From positions 1,116,001-1,180,000 of the forward strand of contig NC_091879.1 in NCBI RefSeq assembly GCF_019399895.1: a DNA stretch of 64,000 nucleotides, given 5' to 3'. Positions 24,220 to 34,875 of the stretch are shown here, piece after piece. How positions within the stretch are numbered: the first letter of the stretch is position 1; the number at the start of each line of letters is the position of its first letter. The notes under the pieces were generated by a model. That model saw only the letters and a program-made list of their open reading frames with translations, had not been told where the DNA came from and searched no databases. Source of the stretch: Cardiocondyla obscurior. Its lineage: Eukaryota > Arthropoda > Insecta > Hymenoptera > Formicidae. Both the position numbers and the translations under genes were made by a program.

Positions 24220-26021
24220 GTAAGCTTTTTTCTTCAACTACCACCCATTTTGCACCGTACCAATGACGTAGACAGAATTTAAAATGTAATAATTGACCTT
24301 GCAAAAAAAAAAAAAAAAAAGAAACAAGAATTAATTTAATTATTTATTTGAAAATAAAAAACGTAGGTGTTACCTCTTGAAAAATTTTGTGAGGCTTGAA
24401 AAAAAGGGTATGATATTTATCTTTCAAAGTATGCGTCGTCAATATAAAAAAAAAGAAATAAAATAGAAACAAAAGAAGAAGAAAAGATTTTATGATGTAG
24501 CTGAGATTCTCTTCACGAAGGAGGAATTTAGATTTCGAGTATGAGCCTCGTCGGAAAAATATAAATTCCTAGAAAAATGCTCGGAGATCTTTCCTATTCA
24601 TCTAAGTTTCGTCGCGACGTCTTTCTGGTGCCGTCTGTTGCCTGCTAAGAAAACCGGGATGTGTTTCACCTGTTGCACGAATAGTCCAGGTAGCGATCCC
24701 TAGAAAGCAGCACGTCGACACGGCGGCGATCCCGACCGGCCGAAAATGGCACGGACTCCAACTGAGTGGCATATAATAACGCGCTTCTGGATACGCTCTC
24801 GGATGCCGGTGCGCGTCCTCATTAGGGGATATGATAGATGCGGCGGCAGATAGTAGCCGCATGCCTCCTACAATATATATTCGTCGGAGAGGCCGGCTGG
24901 GAAGAGCGGAGAAGAAGCAAGAGGAACCACCTCTCCCTCCATCTCCGGCTCTCGAGCCTCCGCTCGGCGCGGACGGTCCTTCTGGGCGCGTTTCTCCTTC
25001 CCGCGGCTTACTCGCGGGGACTACCGGTCGTACAGCCGAGGCGGCGGCACTACGATTCCGCGTCCACGAGAACCGTCGACATTTCCATAATATTCAAATG
25101 TATAAAAGCGCGGGACCAAAGCCGTTCGAGAATGAAAAAGGTATAGAAGCGGCACCCGCCGAAGAAGAGAGATTCGTCGATATGAGAGAAACAGAAGCGG
25201 ACGACGAGGGGGACGAGGGAGAAGAGACACCGAAGGGAAGGAAGGAAGGAAGAATGAACGAGAGCGAGAAAACCAGCGAGAGAGAAAGAGGACAAAAAAA
25301 AGAAAGAAAAAAAAAAAGAGGGTAGAGAGGGTTGGGAGTGAAAGAACGAGCGGGTAAAAGAGAGAAAGAGCGGGTACCAAGTGGCGAAGAGGAATTGGGA
25401 GGCGCGGTGCGGTACACGACGTGGTATGCTGTGGCTCTTCGGCATGGCTATGCCGCGGGCTCAGCGCGGCTCGGCGTGGTGTGCCACGCCGTGGTGTTGC
25501 CGGCTGACATATTTATCGGCGACCGCGCCACCTGCAACCGGCTCCGCGGCATCCGTACAGAGCGGTGTTTTGCCCATTTGTATCCCCGATTCGCCGCCCG
25601 GCCAATCCAACGACAGCCCAGTTTATCCGTTCTCGCTCTATCGCCTCTTTCTCTTTGCTTCCTCCGTCCCTCATCGCTCTCACACCTTTCTTTTCGCCAC
25701 GTCTCACCTCCTTCCGCTCTTACCGCGCTTTTCGTCTCTCGGCTATCACCGTTCCGCGCGATGCCGCTAAAGCGACCGAGGGGTTGCTCTTTCGGGCGTC
25801 GAGCAGCGGGGACCAACTAGAAAGATGACATATTGCCGGCTATTCGTCCAGCCGCCGCGGGACGATCTTATCTTCTCTGCTTTGTTTGCACGTAATACGA
25901 ATTGAAACGAAATAATTCATCATGCTTCGAAATCGCAAATTATCCTTGAAGAGACTAATCGATGGCTATTTAAGGTAACGGATGAAAATTAAAAATCGAA
26001 AAACTATATGTGCGATATTAT

Positions 26022-26081
26022 TGAAGAGAGAGAGGGAGAGAGCGAGAAAGCGAGAGAGCGAGAGAGAAAGAGAGAGAGAAA
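26022..26081 (+). repeat. GA-rich microsatellite
   Basis: (GA)n interrupted by GGGAG, GCGA and AAAG units. GAGAG is the binding core of GAGA factor in flies, but a simple-repeat origin is sufficient. Confidence 0.9.
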
Positions 26082-27218
26082 ATTTTATTTTAATTCTTGA
26101 TTAATACTCGATAGATTTCAATATTTAATTAACCGGGAATTTTTATTTTTCCCTCAGTACCATCGTTTATTAAAATGTAAAAAATAAAATAATTTTCTAT
26201 ACTAAAATATTAGATATTTTTAAAAATTGTCAATCGTGCCGTTAATGCGGTCAACAGTTTACTGAGACAAGAAAATCAGAACGAGGCTCATAACGCGCGT
26301 ATAAATAAATGGATTAGTTGCGCGAAAGTTAATCCGCTCTAACAGTGCGAGCAACGGGAAGATGATGTACCGCACGCCTGCATGTCGCGGTGCCACGACG
26401 TTCAACCGTTAGTATCGGTGACGATCATAAATTTCAGTGCATTCGAGCAGATATAACTCTCTCTTCTCCCCGATATGTGCGTTCCTCTTTTTCTTCTTCC
26501 CGGTTAGTCGGAGGAACGGTATCCTATGATGTATGTATGTATCTCGCTGCCCTAAACGGCCCATTGTTCGCGACAACGTCTTGACGAATTTGTACATAAC
26601 GGCAGCACTCGGGCTTTATATCCATGGCTATAGCCACGATAAAAGGAAAAATTATTCCGACAGAAACGGACGGCGGTTTCAAAGAATTTTATGCTCAATT
26701 AAATTTTTTTTTTTTTTTTTTAACTGCTTAATATTTTTTAAATTCGTTTTTTATTACGCAGTATCGTTCGTGTCTTAAGAATTCTTCCCCGACTCTCAAG
26801 TAGTTCGTCGGAAAAAAATTAATATCAATCGCGTCATGTAAATGTAACGAAATATATATGTGCTATCGCCTACGCGCAGATAAATTTGATTCCGACGTTA
26901 CAAACGGTCATCGGCTGCATCTTAATAGATTGCTTTGACCGGCCAGCTGCGAATGAATACCGCGACTGAATTCCCTTTCTGCTTTATTCGAAGCCGCCCG
27001 ATGCAGGCGGATATTGTTTCATTCTGAAATAATAGCTCACCATAGGACATCGCAACATGAAGGATTCCGTGGAATTTCGCGATTCCCAGCCTCCTCGGAC
27101 GGTCCATCGGCCGGGACCAAATCTCCTTCCCCAAACTCGGGAGCTACAGTTGCCCGTTCCCGTGTGCGCCTCCTATTATTTTTAATGCCGTAACGTATAT
27201 CGTGGATTGTTGTACTCG

Positions 27219-27360
27219 GAGGAAAAGAGAAAGAGAGAGAAAAAAAGAGGGGGGGGGGGAAAAAAAGAGGCAAAGAAAAAAGGTGAGAAAACGAGAGAGA
27301 GAGAAAGAAAGGTGGAAGAAAGGTGGAAGAAAAGAGCGAGAGAAAAGGGATGGAAAGGAG
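27219..27360 (+). repeat. 140-nt polypurine tract
   Basis: Nearly pure A/G with a G run at about 27249-27258 and repeated GGTGGAAGAAA units. It yields the K/E/R-rich frame starting at 27207, which I reject as a gene. Confidence 0.85.
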
Positions 27361-27804
27361 AAATAAAATGGAGAGAATGTCGGATGTCGAACTTGGCGCG
27401 GATTTACGGGACGCTTTGTAACACCGCCTTCCTCAATTCAGCAATATACCCTAGCCTCTTCCCCTTTTCGTTCCATGTGACTCTCGCTCTCCCACGAGGG
27501 GAAACACGAGAGGAAGGATCTGCCAACGACCGTACGTGTATCTTCGCTACCTTCATGCTCATTAACCCTTTCTACCCGCAAACTAAATACTTTCGCCTTC
27601 CGAGGCTGGCTCCCTCGCCTTAAGCGTAGCGGAATTTTCACGCTTTATGTTTCATGCCTTCTACCGAGCCCACGATTGCACACGATTATTCGTGACGGTG
27701 CACGAAGATCACAAACTCACGCGTGCAGATTCAAATTCAAATCTAGATTGTATTCGCTACTTTAATTTATTATCTGATTAATTATATTACTATCTATATA
27801 AATG

Positions 27805-27828
27805 TTTTTTTTTTTTTTTTTTTTTTTT
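27805..27828 (+). repeat. T24 homopolymer
   Basis: Twenty-four consecutive T between AATG and AAGTTACTTTG. Confidence 0.95.
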
Positions 27829-29877
27829 AAGTTACTTTGTCTCCTTTGATAATACTTGTCGATAAGCGAACAGAATTTTATGCGAGCGGTCGCGTTTGAC
27901 ACGTCTTTTATAATAGATATGAGAGATACATTCGTGCACGCGCTTTGTCGCAATGTGCTCGCATACATATCACCTGCAAGGACAGTTGTTGCAGTTTTTC
28001 GCCATAAATGGAACTGGAGCACGCGCCGTATGGGAAACGTTTATGGATTACAAAATCGCAGCGAAGCCTAACCAGATTTGAAACCGCTTCTACATAAGCA
28101 GAGGTCTCGCCTCGTGAAAAAACATTGGTCGTACCAATTCTTACCTCGCGCTTGTCTCTGGAATCCAGAAGTGTAATGACACGGAGTAATTGGGCCTTAG
28201 AAACGGAATCTCTGGCAGTTTTTATTAAACCGGCAAAAAAATCTTTCTTGCAGGCGGCTCTTTTGTTACTAACTAATGTGCATTCTTCGCAATGTATGCT
28301 CGAGCAAAGACGCTATTGCGTTTCTTTTTCATCAAAATAAATTGCCGTTTTATTAACGGCATCGCGTCGATTTCCAAGTACGTGCGAACAAACGCGGCGT
28401 ACGTTCGACAAGGAATGCAGAACTAAATTAATATTTCAGTCATATTTGAGGCTTTTTAATTTTTCTATTTATCGCGTTTATTAGAAATATAATTTTCCCA
28501 GCTCTATTATACCAACGGATCGCGAGCGTATCATAACTCGCATCCTGCAACCTCCGGATCTCGACTAATTCCAGTCAATTATATACCTTCGGCAAATAAA
28601 TGGATGATTCTTGAATGCAACTGCCTCCACGGCGAGCTGTCTCAAGAGGCCTCATTAGCTGCAGTCTGTTCAATTATATAATAATAAGCTAATAATAATT
28701 GCATTGCCGTTGCATCGGTTCATTGAACGAGAGTAGACGAATAAATTAAGGACTAACTTCCCTCTTACAATACCCTCATCCAGACTGCGCGATGCATCGC
28801 GTCGGTTCTGTTCTCGAATGCATTTTGACCACTTCAGTAGCAGCCGTTGTCCGAGCTGTACGCGGACGCGCGTACCGGCCTGTTACAAAGAGCTACCTTA
28901 AACGCGATATTGAATTCGAAGGATTCATTTTATTTTCCACGGGGAAGTCGCGGACGTTCAATGACGAAGCGATCGTAATTTAAAATGTTACGCGCAAGCT
29001 GCGCAATTGCACCGGGCAAGGATAATCCCACGGTTTTTAGTAGATAAATGTATCTCTGACCTAAATCTTTCCGCCGCAGAAATGAAAGCTTTCAGGATGA
29101 CCTTAGAAAACGGTATCCGTTCAATCTCGGTAAAAGATCAATTACATAAATAGCATCCAAAGGAGCCGCGGCGATGGTTCAATTTACACGTACGCGACGA
29201 CACACACTCGTGCATTGTAATTTTTAGTGCGAAACCGCGTACTTTGATTTACAACGTCGTCTCATGGTATTTCCATAATTTATGTGAAATTACGAACGCC
29301 GCCGCGATTTATGGATTCCGATGAATCGCGATTACGATGAATATAGATGCTCTCGCCGATTCGCTCGGGACTGCAAACTCTTTCACAGACGTTCCGCGTA
29401 ATGTGACTTTAATTATTACCCGAGAGATGAGAAATTCTTATTGCCTTATTAATTCAGCATAATTCAAGTTATCGATTATTGATACGATAAATAAATGTAT
29501 AACTAATTCTCATTAATTCGTGTCGATCAATCACGCCAGGAAATAAATCTTCATTAATGCTCATCATCGTTTAACGTTATCGATGCGTAACGATTAAAAT
29601 AATCATTGCGAATATTTTATATAGATTTCCTCCATCGATCTCGGTAGTTTATGGAAAATTTACGATTTTTAATATGTCGGCTTGTATACGCAACGCCGTG
29701 ATTTATACAACGTTTGTCAGCGGCCTTTGTCTATTTGCAATTCATGTACCATCAGCACCGGGATGTTTATCACCTTCATAAACTTCGATCTCACTGACGC
29801 AAAACACATTTATCATCATATCGTTGATTTCATAATGTTGCGTTGAGAAGGTAACGTTACATGAACGCGCTTGGACT

Positions 29878-29881
<4 letters not shown>

Positions 29882-29928
<47 letters not shown>
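29882..29928 (+). repeat. (TC)23 dinucleotide microsatellite
   Basis: Uninterrupted TC units, directly followed by a T run to 29939. The longest perfect microsatellite in the window. Confidence 0.97.
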
Positions 29929-29936
<8 letters not shown>

Positions 29937-30310
29937 TTTAATCGTAGATCAAGCTGGTCTCATTAAACCGTATTTAGCGTTGTCGATGCAGACTCCCAAT
30001 AAAGACGTGATCTTACAGTATTCCCGGTATTAGATCGCGCATGCGAGTGACCTCGAAAACGGATTTTCTTTCTGTATAATTAATACTCATCGCGTGGGTT
30101 TTTGTATCAATCATCGTAAAGCGATAAACGACCGGTCTTAAATTAATCGGCGCGCTGAGAATTAATATTTATATTAAACTCATCTGGGAGATGATAATCG
30201 TCACAGTAACATTTTAGAGAGGTAATTGCCGAATCAATTTTCGCTATTTCTTCGGCCACGACAGCCGATAATGGACTTATTGGCATAAAGTTGCTCGTGG
30301 TTAATTTTAA

Positions 30311-30353
30311 GTCGCATGCATATTTTTGCATTTGGTAATTATGCATAATTACC
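30311..30353. promoter_or_regulatory. Perfect 20-bp POU/homeodomain-like palindrome with flanking octamer-like sites
   Basis: GGTAATTATGCATAATTACC (30334-30353) is a perfect palindrome. It carries ATGCAT at the centre, of the type POU dimers bind, flanked by TAATTA homeodomain cores on both sides. Just upstream are GCATGCATAT (30314-30323) and TTTTGCAT (the complement of ATGCAAAA, an octamer variant). Binding is inferred from known site preferences only. Confidence 0.45.
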
Positions 30354-33300
30354 GAGATTTTTCTTTTAAACGTAAACTTTAGCGGACGCGAAATTTCGTA
30401 AAGAGGCAAACTGACATGTTCACTTACGGCAGAGGGTACGTTTAGTCAGCGATACGGGTGAGTGTAAATAAGGTAACCCGTGGTCGAGGGTTCATTACTC
30501 CGCGCCGAACACGTCAGGGTCGCGACCCTGGGTTACTGGGGATCGACTGGTGGCACAAAGTATACATAGACAAGGCACCCAAGGGTGGAGAGAGGTTTCC
30601 GCGATAGCGAAAGATAGTTCATAACGTAGCGCGCAGGAATACTAACCGGCAGCAAATATAAATGATTAATTATTATTAATTATCGGGAACAATTTTGCGA
30701 AGAAAAATATATCACGCTAATAAATTTTTTAATTATTCTTTTTAACGCGCGTTAATTTCACGGGGGACCCGAGCGATCTGTTAATATATTTATAAACGAT
30801 AAAGTGTAACGTATTGGAAGCCGCGTTGTAAAGGAAATTTATTAGTTTTAATAAAATCAAATGAGTCATGCGAATATTCTTCGAGATGGACGGACGAAGA
30901 ATTCAAGGGGAAACGCACAGTCCATTAGCGAGATTGCTTGTACCGTATCCTCGTAGATGGTGCACGAATAATATCTTATGCCGGAGATTCCTGAAGAATG
31001 GATTTCATTTGGGGAAGAAATTAAATTTTAATTTATACGATAGAAGAGTGAGAGAGAATGAGAGAGAGAGAGAAAGAATGTGTGTGTGCCACCCGCTATT
31101 TTATCACTTTGCCATTTGATATGTATGAATGTACACTCGACGTAATTAATTACGGTATTTCTTTCTTTCGTATACAATTAACATTTAGTATTAATAAATT
31201 TTATAAGTTCTCTTAACGAAATAAGAGCGGAAATGAAGAAATACTCAATGAACAAACTTCGTTAGTTTGCGACATAAAGACCGTTGTTGCGCAACACAAT
31301 GTGGGGCTTCAATGATGAAAGACGATAATTAGACGGAGTAACAGGATGCTTTAATATTCGTCAAGAGAGTAATTTTATCGTCCCCAGGAACTAATGACAG
31401 GCTGCTCCCGTCACGGTTATAGTCCTGGATCAATATCACATCGTAATTTGTAAAATCGCAATTTTCCATTTCAACGTGTAACTAATTACGTTATACAAAC
31501 GTTTAAGAGCAATGTTATTTAGACTAATTTAAATATTAAGAAAAGAAATCACAGGGCAGGGAAATTTTTTCGACAGACGGAATTCGACTTCGGTTATCAA
31601 ATTATCTAAAATGTCGAAGTGATTTAAATGAGCTGGAGAAATTTTGGGAAAGCGACTCATTCTTTTTTGTGTTCTATACCGATGTATATACAACAACTGC
31701 GCACAGATGTGCGTAATATAAGGCATCCACTTCCGTACTTGCCTCGGAGTGGTTTCAAGATTGCATCGGGGGTTCGCATCTTATTACTCCCGTCATTTCC
31801 AATGTACACACACAGGTTATTGCCGGAGTATCGGATGAATGGAATTGCGATATCCTTTACGCGGATTGGAGAGAGCCTAGGCACGAATCTAATTGGCAGG
31901 AGGATTACCGATCGATGGCGGTATTTCTCCTGAAATTGTATTCGGATCACCTGCATGTTTCAATGTTGCGTATGCAGGGAAGATTGAAGGAGCGACTTTG
32001 AAGTGAAAATTCTATGCACCGCAACACGCGCTTTCGATCTCTCTCTCTCTCTATCTCTCTCTTTTTCTCTTTATTTCTTTACTAAAAATAAATTGTTCTC
32101 TATAAAATATAATATTATTTTCTATTGCTTCGTTAAGTGATAATTTCTTTTAATTAATATTAAAACATTCCGATATCGAACACGTTATTTCGAACACACG
32201 ACGTGCGAAATTCTTTGTACGCCCAGGAAAGCACCCGAGAATATTTAAGAAATAATACAGTTATCCGATCGCAGCTATCGCACGATTTTTGCGTGATTAA
32301 CTTCCGATACAAACGCTTCTCCCGGTTTTATTTCAGTAGTGCTCAATATCGGCGCTCAGTTACATTTCAATTACGATGCCGTAATTTAGATTCGCTTCAC
32401 GCGTCTGACGTGAATTGCGTAAATATTAATTTCACGGGCGGGCGTAAATAACCGCAGATCGTTTTTGCGCGCAAAAGTTATCGTAATAAACGTCGCGAGG
32501 CCGAGCGCACAATGTATAAAGTGTTGGGTGTAAAGTTAGCCTTGGCCGCGTGTCCATCCGTGAGGCAAGTCCGGGAAGGTTATAACGGCGCTATAACCGT
32601 ATACATTCGACGACAATAATCGTTTTATGGTGGTCGGCAATATCGGCGGGTCGCACTGCCGCGGAAATTGATATCCTCCACCTACAACAGGCGCTAAAGT
32701 TATAGCGAGTGCAAACCGGCGCGACGCAACGCGACGCGGCGCGGCGTGGCCGGAATTTGGTGTGTCCCGATTGAAAAAAAGTTCAATTTGCTGCCTCGCA
32801 ACGCGACTGAACGTACGGGATTTTTTTGCCGGTTCTTTTGACACATTCAAATAATCATAATCCTCTATTGGAATAGAAAAAAAAAAAAAAAAAAGCCCGT
32901 GGTAGTTTTAAAATTGAATTTTTCGGTGTTGAGTTACATGTAATTTTATTATCGCGCGTCACCGAATTCAGCGATCGATTCTTAATTTAATTTATTATTA
33001 ATTAATAAGATTTTAGATTGTATATTTATATTATAAACCAGTCGCGTTTTATTGCACTCTATATGTAATTTTATATATTGCTTTTTATTTTTGTCTTCTA
33101 TAAAGAAACAAAACAAAAAAAAAAAATAAAAGAACGAAAGAGAGAGATTGCGAAAGAGTTTTAGTATCACGCAGCGAGTAAATCGCGATAGATTGTAAGA
33201 GCGGGAGGGAAGCTGATAAAAATAGATAGGAAAGAAAGCGACGCAGCTAGGCCGGGTTTCTCGTCGGAATTGGGCATTCCTCTGCTATTAATTCTTAAAC

Positions 33301-34070
33301 AATGCGTCATCGGCGCAGTCGACATAGCTCGCGATTGTCGGGGTGGATTCGAGGCGGCGCGCCGCGCCGCGCCGTGACCGCTCAGCACCAGACCGAGGCT
33401 TCGCCACCCCCGTTGGTCCACCGCCCTCGTCATTGCCCATTCAGTCCCACCCGGGAAGCAGCCGCAACTCGCACTGGAAGGTCGAAATTGGAAATAAAAC
33501 GGCAGCAATAGGGCGGCGGCGACCGCGTGGACGAATGCCCAATTCTATCCGGCAGAGCCGCTCTCTGTACCTCGTCACACAGAAACGCATATAGACCCGA
33601 TGGACGATGTGTACGATTTTCCATCACGACCTGTGCCCGGTGGCTGGCAGAACTGAAGGTGAAGAGAGAAGGGAGGTCGCGCGTAGGGGGATGAGACGGG
33701 GGGAGGTGTGAGGAGAGGGCATGGAGCGCGGCTCGGCTGGCAGGCGAGAAACGAGCAAGTCACGAGGTCCACGCGTTCGAGTCTGACTGGGATTCGAACT
33801 GTGTGGACTGGTTACGCATAGCCTATCCGACGGACGGGGGGGAGACGCAAACGCGAGCGGTAGCACGAGAGCGCGGCCGAGGGGGGTGCCCCGGTTGTGT
33901 CGATGGACGCCGAAAAGAGTGCGAGAGCGAGGGGGAGGAGAGGGTGGTTTTTTTCCAATCAAGCAACCTGCTGAATTTGTTTTTTCCCCGAAACGTCGCT
34001 GCCGTTTCAAAGTTATTGATTGCCATCGGGAAGGTGGAACCGATGGGATGAGAGGGGAGCCGAATTGAGC
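30354..34070. other. Gene-free stretch
   Basis: AT-rich to 33.2 kb, then a GC-rich block (33.3-34.3 kb). CT and GA microsatellites lie at 32037-32064 and 31047-31076. A minus-strand frame open from about 30442 to 30143 has ordinary amino-acid composition but no recognisable domain or start. No RNA gene seen. Confidence 0.45.
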
Positions 34071-34106
34071 GGGGGAGGAGGGAGGGGGTGGTAGCGGGCG
34101 GGAGGG
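34071..34106 (+). other. Putative G-quadruplex cluster
   Basis: Six G tracts of three or more (34071-75, 34080-82, 34084-88, 34096-98, 34100-102 and 34104-106) lie within 36 nt, and a further G4 tract follows at 34117-120. Confidence 0.7.
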
Positions 34107-34204
34107 TGGCCTGAAAGGGGACAGGCGGGTACCGAAGTGCGGCGGTGTGAAGGGGCAGGACGTTTCGGTATATAGAGAAGATAGGTACGAGCAGCACTGT
34201 CGCT

Positions 34205-34231
34205 CGTTTCGTTCCGTTTCGTTTCGTTTCG
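34205..34231 (+). repeat. Degenerate (CGTTT)n pentamer repeat
   Basis: CGTTTCGTTCCGTTTCGTTT continues as further CGTTT units, followed by a (CGTTA)n stretch to about 34262. TATATA lies about 35 nt upstream (34170), but no convincing initiator follows. Confidence 0.7.
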
Positions 34232-34775
34232 CCTCGTCCCCGTTTCGGTACGTTACGTTACGTTTGCTCGGCCGTGCATCTCCTCGCGCAATATAGGGGC
34301 GGAATAATAATTACGAGAGGGAAAGAGAGAAAGAGAAGGAGATGGTGGCAGGCCAGTGTCAATGATTGCCGATGGTTTCGACCAGCGAAAGAATAAAACG
34401 TCGCCAGTATAGATGAAAGGGTGTGCCAGAATTGCAACGGCAAATCAAACGTGACGATCAAAAGTTGATGATGTCAACCGAATTGGGAATAATTATTCCA
34501 TTATTGTATTAAAAAAAAAAAAATTTTTTTCCGCTAATCCATGAACGATTAATCTCCGAAAAAGCTCTAATCATATTCTCTTTCTGCCTCTGTCCGCTTT
34601 CTACATATAAATTTAAAAATAAATTAAGAACGCATTCGGACATTAAAATAAATTAAATCGGCCTTATCGGAAATTATCTAAAAAGTAAGATTTTTATTAG
34701 AAATATTTGTTTTATAGCGCTCTTAGACGGCGCCGATATTTAGATCGCTTTATTTCGAGTCACTTATCGCGTAAA

Positions 34776-34875
34776 CGATCGTTTCCTCGCAGAGGATTTG
34801 TTTGAGAGCGTAAACGCCGGACTCTCGTTCCGAAGGCGAGACAGTTTTTGCGAGCTCTCTGCGAGGAAACAATTG
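34776..34875. ncRNA. Candidate microRNA-like hairpin
   Basis: GTTTCCTCGCAGAG (34781-34794) pairs perfectly with CTCTGCGAGGAAAC (34857-34870). Below it CGAT/ATTG extends the stem past a single C-A mismatch. Above it, G-U-rich pairing continues to about 34801/34850, giving about 25 pairs. The ~48-nt loop holds a GAGAG/CTCTC mini-stem. Size and geometry resemble an insect primary microRNA with a long loop. The sequence matches no microRNA I know. Transcription strand is undetermined; DNA-level function or chance remain possible. Confidence 0.35.

Larger units (their letters stand above)
24220..30310. other. Gene-free stretch
   Basis: A GC-rich block at 24.6-25.9 kb carries overlapping open frames on both strands (24831-25325 plus is E/K/R-rich at its end; 25332-25820 plus; 25448-25816 minus). 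None is recognised. From 28.5 to 29.8 kb the sequence is AT-rich with many TAAT/ATTA motifs, which could be enhancer-like. Microsatellites are listed separately. Confidence 0.45.

Noticed and set aside
24831..25325. 164-codon E/K/R-rich plus-strand frame
   Set aside because: The acidic/basic half comes from a purine tract; no promoter, splice context or family similarity.
25472..25491. 8-bp GC hairpin CGGCGTGG/CCACGCCG
   Set aside because: Stems of this size are expected several times in GC-rich DNA.
29882..29939. CT-rich tract as a splice polypyrimidine tract
   Set aside because: It is a perfect microsatellite followed by T and then AATCGTAG, with no convincing acceptor or exon.
30143..30442. 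About 100-codon minus-strand frame with natural-looking composition
   Set aside because: No upstream ATG in frame at its start, no clear splice signals and no recognisable motif; it also contains the 20-bp palindrome.
30515..30530. Perfect 16-bp palindrome CAGGGTCGCGACCCTG
   Set aside because: About one such palindrome is expected by chance in 64 kb, although GTAACCC/GGGTTAC also flanks it.
33785..33810. tRNA-like TTCGAATCC on the minus strand
   Set aside because: The flanking bases do not form a T stem and no acceptor, D or anticodon arms can be placed.
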